Assembly (NCBI GenBank): GCA_003235605.1
Contig: QJVU01000670.1
Span: 1-6,569, forward strand
From: Planctomycetota bacterium
GTDB lineage: Bacteria > Planctomycetota > UBA1135 > UBA2386
Direction: 5' to 3'
DNA: 6,569 bases
Positions 1 through 5,761 of the stretch are shown piece by piece (position 1 is the first letter of the stretch; each line of letters begins with the position of its first letter). The translations under genes and the position numbers were made by a program. The notes beneath the pieces are model-generated. The model ran no database searches and was not told the origin of the DNA. It saw only the letters and a list, made by a program, of their open reading frames with translations.

Positions 1-1078
1 ACATGCGGACCGGCGGGATGTAGCCCGCGCCAGCGCTCACATTCACGACCCGCGCCCGGCGCTGGCCGGTGAACAGGAAGGGGAAGCCAGACGAGCTCGC
101 TCCCGGCGTCGTGTGCTGCCACTCCGCCGAGTAGTCCAGCATCATCGAGTACTCCTGGGAGTACTGGTGGCTGTAGACGTAGATCGTCTTGGCGTCCTCG
201 CGGAACTGCAGGAGGTCCCGGTAGGCCATCCAGGGCTCGTAGTCCACGGCGTGCAGGTCGATGTAGCGGTCGGCGTAGCGCAGGATGGCGTCGTCGTCGT
301 CCGAGCCCACGATCGAGTTCACGATCCTGCTGAAGTCGTTCCCCTCCATCAGCTGCCTGGCCCGGTTGATCATGTCCACCGGCGGGATGCCGTGGTTCGG
401 GGCTGCCTGGTTCACGGCGAAGATGACGTGATCCTCCTGCAGGCCCATGATCAGGAGCATGGCGGCGTAGGCGACGGCCCGCTGGAGGTTCACGGGCCCC
501 TGCTCGGTGCCGGGCGGCTCCTTCACAGCGCAGGTGGCGCCCTTGTCGAAGGCGTCGAAGTTCCCCAGGAGCTGGTTGAGCAGCAGCCAGATGGCAAACG
601 ACTCGAGGTTCATGAGGAACTCTTCCCAGGGGGAGAGTCCCTTGCCGCCAGTGCGAAGGAACTTCGTGATCTTGCGACCGTCCGTGAGGGTGTCGCCGGT
701 CAGCTCGGTGGCGATCGCGAAGTCGATGCGCCGAGCGAGCTTCAGCTTCGTGTCGATTAGGTCCTTGTACAGGGTGAAGGAGATCTGGTTCTCGCCCTCC
801 CCCTTGCGGCGGAGGGCCTCACGGACCTTGATGGCGTCCACGTCCACCGGCACGAACATCTTGGCAGCCCGCGGCTCCACGGCCTTGAGGAGAGCGGTGG
901 CGCGGTTGATCTGGTAGCCGAAGCCGTCGTAGAGCTTCGTGAGCCGCTCGTCGGTGACTTCCCTGGGGCCGGCCTTGGAGCTGTCGTCCTCGGGGCGGCC
1001 GGCGAACGGCGCCTCCCTCAGGACACGGTCGCGGAGCTCCTCCTTGGGGCCCATGTAGAAGGGGTCGCCTGCAGTCAT
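1..1078 (-). CDS. Unidentified phage protein, N-terminal 359 codons (cut by window edge; portal position)
   Basis: I translated this frame by hand. It is open from an ATG at 1078 to the window edge with no stop, so the C-terminus is missing. It begins MTAGDPFYMGPKEEL. Residues about 40-130 are charged and look helical. Residues 150-172 are hydrophobic (SPWEEFLMNLESFAIWLLLN), followed by a second hydrophobic stretch at 200-213. An acidic DDDD run lies at 260-263, and a Tyr-rich stretch (IYVYSHQYSQEY) at 299-310. The start overlaps the terminase stop as ATGA. An AGAGGA sequence at 1089-1094 could serve as ribosome site, though its spacing of 10 bases is long. I do not recognise the family. Following directly after the large terminase is the usual place for a portal protein, but no portal-specific motif is visible, so that role is only a positional guess. 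The coding call itself is strong because of the open frame, high G/C third positions and the exact junction. Confidence 0.85.
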   Translation of the reverse strand, partial: MTAGDPFYMGPKEELRDRVLREAPFAGRPEDDSSKAGPREVTDERLTKLYDGFGYQINRATALLKAVEPRAAKMFVPVDVDAIKVREALRRKGEGENQISFTLYKDLIDTKLKLARRIDFAIATELTGDTLTDGRKITKFLRTGGKGLSPWEEFLMNLESFAIWLLLNQLLGNFDAFDKGATCAVKEPPGTEQGPVNLQRAVAYAAMLLIMGLQEDHVIFAVNQAAPNHGIPPVDMINRARQLMEGNDFSRIVNSIVGSDDDDAILRYADRYIDLHAVDYEPWMAYRDLLQFREDAKTIYVYSHQYSQEYSMMLDYSAEWQHTTPGASSSGFPFLFTGQRRARVVNVSAGAGYIPPVRM

Positions 1079-3306
1079 CGCGGGATGGTCCTCTGCACCA
1101 TGCCCAGGGCACGCGTGGGCAGTCCGATGCGGCGCATCTTACCTCCCTGGTTCTGGACCGTCCTGCCTTCCACGATGTCCCTCACCTGACTGAGATCGCC
1201 CACGAACGTGTTCTGGACGATCTTGCCCTGCGCCTCGAGTGTACGGTTCGGCACCGTCTGCTGGAAGAGAGAAGCCTGCTGCGACGGAAGTTCCTGCTTC
1301 GTCAGGTAGGGCTTCATGGACTCCTCGACGCCAGGCACCAGCCCTTCCTGCTGGGGCTTGGGCATCCCGATCGGGACATTCGAGGTGTGGATCGTGGTCG
1401 TCCGGGTGGTCTCGCCGATCGAGGTGAAGTGGGTCGCCATGCCGATGGCAGCGAAGCCCAGCGCCATGAGCGTGTGCTCGTAGCCCTGGGAGTAGCGGGC
1501 CCGGCCCTCGGGGCTGTAGCCCTCGACCCGGAACTCGCGCATCTGCTGGACGAGACCGATGTCGAGGAAGGGGATCTCGGACTCGATGAGGGGCGCCGTC
1601 GTGTCCTCCTTCTTGGCGAAGAAGATCTTGTTCGCCGAGACCCACTGCGACAGGAGATCGACCATGAAGGGCTTGGCCGGCTTCTTGATGAACTCACCCT
1701 GCATGCCAGGACGGGGGTCCCGGATGTAGATCGGCTCGTTGCCGTGCACCGCGACCAGCTTCTTATGCAGGTCGAGGTTCAGGTTCATCTGGCGGTCGAG
1801 CAGCCACAGCTGCTCGAGCTGCATCTCGCCGAACCCCTGGTCGACGTAGATGTAGTCCGCGGCCCAGAGCTTGGCCATCTGCAGGACGGCGTGGACACCC
1901 TGGGTCTGCTGGAACTCGGCCTTGCGGATGACCTTCTTGTCGACCACCCGGTAGAAGGGATCCTGGTAGGTGGAGCCGTCCTCCATGGTGACGGTGCGGA
2001 AGCCGCGCTCGAGCACGATGATGTGCGTGCCGGTGTGCTTGTTCCAGTCGACACCGATGACGTAGTTCCAGGCCGGGTTGCGACGGACGGCCTTGTAGTC
2101 GAAGTCGCGGATGCAGCGGTCCAGGTACTTCTGGTTGAACACACCCTCGGTCGGCGTACCGAACTCCGCGAGGAACTCGCGGCTGAAGCCGCCATCCGAG
2201 TAGATCTCCTTCAGCATGCGCTCGACGTCGGGAGACCAGCGCGGGCTCTCGGCCGAGATGAAGTGGAACTCCTTGTACCGGAGGTTCTTGTTCCGGCACA
2301 TGGTGTAGAGCTTCGTGCGGGCACCCGTCGGCGTGGAGGACATCCACACCGTCGTGTTCTTCTGCGAGGCCATGGTGGCCAGGACGGTCTCGATGTCCGA
2401 GTCGTCCATGTAGTCGATCTCGTCGAAGTAGATCGCGTCGGCGCCCTGACCACGCACCTTGTCAGACTTGGCGCCCGTCTTCCGGCCGGCCGAGAAGCCG
2501 CGGATGATCGTGCCGTTGTGGAGCTCGATCTCCCACGGCGACTTCGCAGACCGCTTGTAGGACGCCTTCAGCGCCGGCGACCTGTTCATGAGCGAGAGCA
2601 GGTCGTCGAAAATCTTCTTCACCTGCGCCTCGTACGGGCACAGGATCAGGATCTCGTACTTGTCCTTGCCGGACCCCTCCTTCGTGTACGCGCGCCACCA
2701 GATGTCGATGCACATGGCGTACGTCTTGCCGACACGACGGCCGGCACGAACGGCCTTCCACTGCGAGGAGCAGCGGAGCATCTCCGCCTGGTACCAGTCG
2801 GCCTCGACGTCCAGCTCCAGGGCCGCCCAGGAGACCGGATCCCAGGAGATCCGGAAGTACTGTCGGTCGTGCTCCGTGTCCGGAAGCACGCCCTCGTCTA
2901 CCAGGCGGTCGAGGACCTCGTCGGTGTACTGCTTCATCAGCTCGGCGCGATCGCCGAAGCAGTGGATGGGCCAGCCGTTCTTGAACTCGGAGGCGTCGAC
3001 GTTGCCCACGTTGATCAGGTGGGCGTAGTAGTTCTTGCACCGGGTGCAGAAGTGCTCTTCGGGCCCGAAGACCTGGTCGTCCTCACCCTCGACTTCGGCG
3101 TCGATGCGGGTGCCGATGGGCTTGTAGTCCCGCGCCTTGTAGTCGATCTCCGGGATGTAGTTGGTCTCGGAGTTGACCTCCTCCATCTCCCGAGGGTCCG
3201 TGAACGTCATCTGGGAGACCAGGGACGTAGGCGGACCCTGGTCCTGCTGCATGGATGCCATGGGCACCGCAGTCAGGTCGTCGGGGAAGGTCAGGTCGTC
3301 GCTCAA
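1075..3306 (-). CDS. terL: Terminase large subunit (DNA-packaging ATPase/nuclease)
   Basis: This is the motor of phage DNA packaging: it hydrolyses ATP to drive DNA into the prohead and cuts the concatemer. The 743-aa product has a Walker A-type loop AGRRVGKT at 188-195 and Walker B AIYFDEID at 291-298, with D295 and the catalytic E296. A coupling motif SSTPTG follows at 323-328. The C-terminal RNase H-like nuclease is marked by D420 (VIGVDWN), D489 (YIYVDQG) and an acidic third site at E610 (GYEHTLMALG), where Asp is more usual. The protein is long for the family. It has about 175 residues before the ATPase, including C87xxC90 and H115-C116, and about 120 residues after the nuclease. The longest frame starts at TTG 3306, overlapping the previous stop as TTGA. 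The first in-frame ATG is codon 16 (3261), and neither start has a clear ribosome site. The stop overlaps the next gene as ATGA. The identification is firm and the exact start is not. Confidence 0.96.
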   Translation of the reverse strand: MSDDLTFPDDLTAVPMASMQQDQGPPTSLVSQMTFTDPREMEEVNSETNYIPEIDYKARDYKPIGTRIDAEVEGEDDQVFGPEEHFCTRCKNYYAHLINVGNVDASEFKNGWPIHCFGDRAELMKQYTDEVLDRLVDEGVLPDTEHDRQYFRISWDPVSWAALELDVEADWYQAEMLRCSSQWKAVRAGRRVGKTYAMCIDIWWRAYTKEGSGKDKYEILILCPYEAQVKKIFDDLLSLMNRSPALKASYKRSAKSPWEIELHNGTIIRGFSAGRKTGAKSDKVRGQGADAIYFDEIDYMDDSDIETVLATMASQKNTTVWMSSTPTGARTKLYTMCRNKNLRYKEFHFISAESPRWSPDVERMLKEIYSDGGFSREFLAEFGTPTEGVFNQKYLDRCIRDFDYKAVRRNPAWNYVIGVDWNKHTGTHIIVLERGFRTVTMEDGSTYQDPFYRVVDKKVIRKAEFQQTQGVHAVLQMAKLWAADYIYVDQGFGEMQLEQLWLLDRQMNLNLDLHKKLVAVHGNEPIYIRDPRPGMQGEFIKKPAKPFMVDLLSQWVSANKIFFAKKEDTTAPLIESEIPFLDIGLVQQMREFRVEGYSPEGRARYSQGYEHTLMALGFAAIGMATHFTSIGETTRTTTIHTSNVPIGMPKPQQEGLVPGVEESMKPYLTKQELPSQQASLFQQTVPNRTLEAQGKIVQNTFVGDLSQVRDIVEGRTVQNQGGKMRRIGLPTRALGMVQRTIPR

Positions 3307-4013
3307 CCGTGGGCCATGTGCAGGAAGCTGGCCTCGTTGCCGAGAGCGGCACGCGTGGACAGCTGGGTGTTGTGGATGGCCTGGATGGCCATCTGGCGCT
3401 GGGTCTGGGCCGACCGGGTGTCGACGAACCCTCCGCCCGTCTCGAGGTCACGATGCCACGGCACCTTGGGCTCCGGGGGCGTGTAGGCCTCGATCATGTC
3501 GTTGATGCCACGCATCAGCCCGATGCCAAGCTGGAGCATGGAGTAGGCGAAGAGACCGCGGGACGCGCCCTGCAGCATCCGGGAGATGCCGATGCGCCTG
3601 GCGGCCTGCGCCCCGAACCCCTGGGTCAGTCCCTTGTGGAAGAGCCGGCTGCGCTCCGTGATGCTCCTGACGGCGCTGGCCTCGGCGAGGGAGGCGCCAG
3701 GGCCGCCGAGCCCCTTACTGGGGATCGTGAAGGGCCGCTGTCCACCCAGAAAGTCCGACGGCCGGCCATGCAGGGCGAGGTTGCGCGCGGCGTCCGCAGC
3801 ACCACCGAAGCGAGACCGGCTGGCCAGGTCCTTGAACCGAGACCAGGCGCCGGGCGTCATGCTCCGCTGGAGGGCCTTCTCGCTCGAGAGCAACGGGACG
3901 GCAAGGAAGTCCGTGGCAGCCCAGCCCACGGCCGTGTAGGGGCTCTCCACGATGCTGGTGAACCGACCATGGCGAGCAGACCCGTTGTCGTAGATGTCGT
4001 AGGGATTGCTCAT
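3303..4013 (-). CDS. Unidentified 236-aa phage protein immediately upstream of terminase
   Basis: The family is not recognised. The ATG at 4013 has a good ribosome site, AGGA at 4018-4021 with a 4-base spacer. It overlaps the stop of the zinc-ribbon gene as ATGA, and its own stop overlaps the terminase TTG. Residues 1-60 are mixed, with a hydrophobic stretch at about 28-42. Residues 60-135 are basic and rich in Gly, Ala and Ser. A moderately hydrophobic segment lies at about 153-169 (LFAYSMLQLGIGLMRGI). A proline-containing linker (YTPPEPKVPWHRDLE) follows, and then a polar, helix-like tail (QMAIQAIHNTQLSTRAALGN, 207-226) ending LHMAHG. The small terminase subunit is often encoded in this position, but no helix-turn-helix is visible here and the hydrophobic segment argues against it. 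A minor virion or assembly protein is a guess from context. Confidence is high that it is coding and low on function. Confidence 0.87.
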   Translation of the reverse strand: MSNPYDIYDNGSARHGRFTSIVESPYTAVGWAATDFLAVPLLSSEKALQRSMTPGAWSRFKDLASRSRFGGAADAARNLALHGRPSDFLGGQRPFTIPSKGLGGPGASLAEASAVRSITERSRLFHKGLTQGFGAQAARRIGISRMLQGASRGLFAYSMLQLGIGLMRGINDMIEAYTPPEPKVPWHRDLETGGGFVDTRSAQTQRQMAIQAIHNTQLSTRAALGNEASFLHMAHG

Positions 4014-4234
4014 GACTTCCTAGCCTTGATGTACATGTTGAAGCCGTGGGCCCTCATCGGGCCCTCGGCCTGCGGCTTCACGCACCGCAACTCTACTGTA
4101 CCGTTCGCTTTCTCTTCGCTCTGGAGCGGCGAGTTGCAATACGGGCACGCCGTCGGGCGCGGTAGATCGCTTGTGCCTTCGCAATCAGCTGCCCGGTGAT
4201 GGCCCGCTGCCTGTTCTGCTGCCCGTTCGTCCAC
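4010..4234 (-). CDS. Probable small zinc-ribbon protein (74 aa, GTG start, overlaps HNH gene)
   Basis: This short frame overlaps the 3' end of the HNH gene by 142 bases in a different frame. From a GTG at 4234 it encodes 74 residues. C30-P-Y-C33 (ACPYCNSPLQ) is followed by a polar turn and ELRC at C51, which resembles a zinc ribbon or knuckle; C18 or H63 could be the fourth ligand. The tail ends NMYIKARKS. Three observations support it. The stop forms an exact ATGA overlap with the next gene. The 83 bases downstream of the HNH stop would otherwise be non-coding in a very compact block. The GTG has AAGG at 4243-4246 with an 8-base spacer. This is the only ATG, GTG or TTG codon placed to include the Cys pair without going far into the HNH gene. 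The frame stays open upstream to a GTG at 4447, but that part looks like a shadow. The role is unknown; zinc ribbons commonly bind nucleic acid or protein. Confidence 0.62.
   Translation of the reverse strand: MDERAAEQAAGHHRAADCEGTSDLPRPTACPYCNSPLQSEEKANGTVELRCVKPQAEGPMRAHGFNMYIKARKS
4018..4021 (-). promoter_or_regulatory. Ribosome binding site of the 236-aa gene
   Basis: The minus strand reads AGGAAGTC directly before the ATG at 4013, giving an AGGA core with a 4-base spacer. It lies within the last codons of the zinc-ribbon frame and works with the ATGA overlap to fix this start. Confidence 0.6.
4039..4080 (-). repeat. Two-part inverted repeat (potential RNA hairpin) upstream of the 236-aa gene
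   Basis: An outer 8-base arm pair (TGAAGCCG at 4039-4046 with CGGCTTCA at 4073-4080) encloses an inner 6-base pair (GGGCCC at 4048-4053 and 4059-4064) around a 5-base loop. The asymmetric bulge between the stems is 1 base on one side and 8 on the other. It lies inside the zinc-ribbon frame, 25 bases from the next ATG. There is no U-tract after it in the direction of transcription, so it is not an intrinsic terminator. It might affect translation of the next gene. Confidence 0.5.
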
Positions 4235-4578
4235 AGCTTTCGCCTTCGCTTCAGTACCCCCACCAGATGCGAGGCCCAACGCTCCTCGTCTCCGGTGATT
4301 GCACGATGGTGTTGCGTACAGAGGGTGATCCCGTTGTTGAGATCGAAGAACAGATCCGGCCGCTTGCACCAGGGCTCGATGTGGTGCGCCTCGATGTGGC
4401 GAAACGGAAAAGTCCGCACACCCAGGCCACAACCCGGCCACTGACACCGCCAGTCGTCGCGTCGGTAGATCGTCTTGCGCCAGATCTGGACATCTCTACT
4501 GTTCCAGTGCGGACGGCCCCTTCTGGCCGTCTTCCTTGACTTGCGGCTTCCAGTGGGACGACGAGCTCCTCTTGCCAC
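4093..4578 (-). CDS. HNH endonuclease
   Basis: This is a 161-aa HNH (beta-beta-alpha-metal) nuclease, expected to nick or cut DNA with a divalent metal. The fold signature is complete. C45 and C50 (CQWPGC) with C87 and H90 (LCTQHH) make a plausible structural zinc site. H65-H66 (IEAHHIEP) gives the catalytic His, followed by N81/N82 (DLNNGIT) and H90/H91. The arms are strongly basic: residues 1-23 are rich in Arg, Lys, Gly and Ser, and 139-158 is almost an Arg/Lys tract. The only usable start is GTG at 4578, with AGAGGA at 4585-4590 and a 6-base spacer. The frame has more A/T third positions than its neighbours, especially in the first 28 codons, which hints at separate ancestry. HNH proteins near terminase, such as HK97 gp74, assist packaging and end cleavage. 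A homing-type selfish endonuclease is the main alternative. Confidence 0.92.
   Translation of the reverse strand: MARGARRPTGSRKSRKTARRGRPHWNSRDVQIWRKTIYRRDDWRCQWPGCGLGVRTFPFRHIEAHHIEPWCKRPDLFFDLNNGITLCTQHHRAITGDEERWASHLVGVLKRRRKLWTNGQQNRQRAITGQLIAKAQAIYRARRRARIATRRSRAKRKRTVQ
4243..4246 (-). promoter_or_regulatory. Ribosome binding site for the zinc-ribbon GTG start
   Basis: The minus strand reads GAAGG (AAGG at 4243-4246), 8 bases before the GTG at 4234, within the HNH coding sequence. It is a modest match, but it supports the GTG as the start of the 74-aa zinc-ribbon frame. Confidence 0.45.
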
Positions 4579-4597
4579 CCTTGGTCCTCTTGGCCAT
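4496..4597 (-). CDS. Possible 33-aa basic small protein overlapping the HNH start
   Basis: The frame opens at ATG 4597, only 9 bases after the stop of the 384-aa gene, and ends at TAG 4496-4498. The peptide begins MAKRTKGGKRSSSSHWKPQ and is polar and basic, ending SALEQ. It has the clearest ribosome site in the window: AGGGGA at 4603-4608 with a 5-base spacer. About 28 of its 33 codons end in G or C, like the neighbouring phage genes, whereas the overlapping HNH frame has about half A/T third positions over the same bases. This suggests that this frame, not the HNH frame, shaped the sequence here. It shares a reading phase with the zinc-ribbon frame downstream. It could be a real small gene, a leader coupling translation to the HNH GTG, or the 5' remnant of a gene interrupted by HNH. 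No family is recognised. Confidence 0.45.
   Translation of the reverse strand: MAKRTKGGKRSSSSHWKPQVKEDGQKGPSALEQ
4585..4590 (-). promoter_or_regulatory. Ribosome binding site deciding the HNH GTG start
   Basis: The minus strand reads AGAGGA, 6 bases before the GTG at 4578. It lies inside the 33-codon frame. No other ATG, GTG or TTG in the HNH frame lies between the upstream in-frame stop (TAG, 4600-4602) and the nuclease core, so this site and the GTG fix the start. Confidence 0.6.
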
Positions 4598-4602
4598 GGC
4601 TA

Positions 4603-4608
4603 TCCCCT
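4603..4608 (-). promoter_or_regulatory. Strong ribosome binding site for the 33-aa frame
   Basis: The minus strand reads AGGGGA here, 5 bases before the ATG at 4597, and overlaps the stop of the 384-aa gene. It is one of the best Shine-Dalgarno matches in the window. It points to the ATG rather than to the HNH GTG at 4578, so it is the main reason for treating the 33-codon frame as possibly real. Confidence 0.6.
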
Positions 4609-4621
4609 AGTACGGCATCAC
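4607..4621 (-). repeat. Repeated gene-end sequence, copy at the end of the 384-aa gene
   Basis: The minus strand reads GTGATGCCGTACTAG, coding V-M-P-Y-stop. It matches the end of the 91-aa gene (6286-6300) at 13 of 15 bases. The two differences fall in the one codon that changes (Pro to Gly). In both places a GCCATG start follows within 12 bases. Confidence 0.7.
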
Positions 4622-5761
4622 GCGGCTGTGACCGCGGTGAAGCTGGAGAGTGAGGGAGGGACCGTAGTTCCTGGCGGCCCCACGACGCATGGCATGCACT
4701 CCGGCGCCGTAGTAGGACGGACGGATGCCGGAGTTGGAGAGCGGGTCCAGGCCCCGCATGTTGTAGGGCGTCGAGTCACGTCGGGCCATGCCGTACGCGA
4801 ACTGTGCGCCCATGCCCATCGTGATGAACCCCGACATGATCGGGGCGTGGTGGTCCTTGTTGATGATCCCCATCTTCGCGAAGGCCGCATTGAGCTTCCC
4901 CGAGTTGGAGAACTTGGGGGTCATGATCTGGCCGAACTCGGACCTGCCGGCCCAGCCGCCGGCCTTACCAGCCCAGCCGGCGGCTCGACTGCCGCCCCCG
5001 AAGATCGGAGCAAGAGGCTTGGTCACCCTGTGCTTGGATGCCCAGGAACTCATCCCAGAAAGGCCCTGGCTCCACATCTCGCCGGTGGAGCCCCACAGCC
5101 TCGAGGCGCCCTTGACCGAAGCCACCGCAGCATGCGGGAGGCCGACGACCATGCGGGCCGCCTGCCTGGGAACGAAGGCGGCTCCGCCGATCGCTCCCTT
5201 GAGCATGAAGTTCGTGACGGAGCCCCTCTGGAACATGTTGCCGGTCTTGGAGTGGACCCAGCTGTAGGCTCCGCCGAAGCGGCTCGCATTGCCCGTGGCC
5301 CTGCCCAGCATCGAGAGGCCGGTGCCGGCGATGCCACGGACGGCGTGGCGAGCTGCGCCGATCCGCAGGCCCATCCCCACGGCGCCGATCCCCATCCGGG
5401 CGGCGCCACTCAGCTCCTGGCCCTGGGGCGTGTCGAGATAGGCGTCGATGGCGCTCGCGGCCGCCAGGCGCGGCGCCACGTGCTTCAGGCCAGCACCCAC
5501 GATGCCCGTCATCGCATGGGTGCGGGTCATCTCCTTCACGCCGGTCGAGACGATCCGGTTCCCGATCGTGGGACGGAAGGTCTCCTTGGCGACCGTGCTG
5601 GTCCAGGTGCCCGTCGGGTTGAAGATCTCCCGCAGTCCGCCGCGCAGGACGTTCGTGCCCTTCTGGGCAGCCTGGTTCAGGATGTCCCGGGCCACGACGC
5701 TGGTAGCACCGCGGCTCGCGGCTACCCGACCACCGAGCTTGCTGAGGAGTTCACCGAGCAT
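4607..5761 (-). CDS. Unidentified Gly/Ala-rich 384-aa phage protein with membrane-active character
   Basis: The family is not recognised. The ATG at 5761 shares one base with the preceding stop (TGATG). No clear ribosome site is seen, so re-initiation is likely. Composition is dominated by Gly, Ala, Arg, Ser and Met. Residues 85-155 carry repeated small-residue spacing (GIVGAGL, MGIGAVGMGLRIGAARHAVR, GIAGTGLSMLG). A further hydrophobic stretch lies at 186-212, and another at about 307-325 (IMSGFITMGMGAQFAYG). An imperfect repeat of AGWAGKAGGWAGR type sits at 261-273. The tail is less hydrophobic and ends HSRVMPY, close to the ending of the 91-aa protein. Such composition is seen in internal virion or ejection proteins that interact with membranes, but also in low-complexity structural proteins, so this remains an inference. 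The coding call is strong because of the open frame, third-position bias and tight junctions at both ends. Confidence 0.9.
   Translation of the reverse strand: MLGELLSKLGGRVAASRGATSVVARDILNQAAQKGTNVLRGGLREIFNPTGTWTSTVAKETFRPTIGNRIVSTGVKEMTRTHAMTGIVGAGLKHVAPRLAAASAIDAYLDTPQGQELSGAARMGIGAVGMGLRIGAARHAVRGIAGTGLSMLGRATGNASRFGGAYSWVHSKTGNMFQRGSVTNFMLKGAIGGAAFVPRQAARMVVGLPHAAVASVKGASRLWGSTGEMWSQGLSGMSSWASKHRVTKPLAPIFGGGSRAAGWAGKAGGWAGRSEFGQIMTPKFSNSGKLNAAFAKMGIINKDHHAPIMSGFITMGMGAQFAYGMARRDSTPYNMRGLDPLSNSGIRPSYYGAGVHAMRRGAARNYGPSLTLQLHRGHSRVMPY
4954..4985. repeat. Perfect 10-base inverted repeat within the 384-aa gene
   Basis: AGCCGCCGGC at 4954-4963 and its exact reverse complement at 4976-4985 flank a 12-base loop. 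It falls where the protein has an imperfect Trp-Ala-Gly repeat (261-273), so it may simply reflect codon use in a Gly/Ala-rich repeat. No U-tract follows it. Confidence 0.45.

Noticed and set aside
1387..3486. Long plus-strand open frame (699 codons) opposite the terminase
   Set aside because: It is antisense to a certain terminase. Its translation is full of Val, Leu, Arg, Asp and His repeats typical of the reverse of a G/C-third-position gene, with no motifs.
3303..4013. Small terminase subunit
   Set aside because: The position fits, but there is no visible helix-turn-helix or coiled-coil pattern, and a hydrophobic segment plus proline linker is present.
4039..4080. Intrinsic terminator at the two-stem hairpin
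   Set aside because: No run of U follows the hairpin on the transcribed strand, and coupled genes continue directly downstream.
3255..4199. Plus-strand open frame (314 codons) across the terminase start, the 236-aa gene and the zinc-ribbon gene
   Set aside because: It crosses three minus-strand gene junctions with tight stop-start overlaps and shows no protein motif, so it is a shadow frame.
4235..4447. Upstream extension of the zinc-ribbon frame to GTG 4447 (145 aa in total)
   Set aside because: This part lies entirely under the HNH catalytic core. Its translation has no domain-like pattern, while the HNH frame carries every signature residue. The GTG at 4234 with a ribosome site is a better start.
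4496..4498. TAG readthrough (amber recoding) joining the 33-aa frame to the zinc-ribbon frame
   Set aside because: TAG is also a plain gene end at 4607, 4093 and 6286. The intervening sequence in this frame does not look coding, so an interruption by HNH explains the shared phase better.
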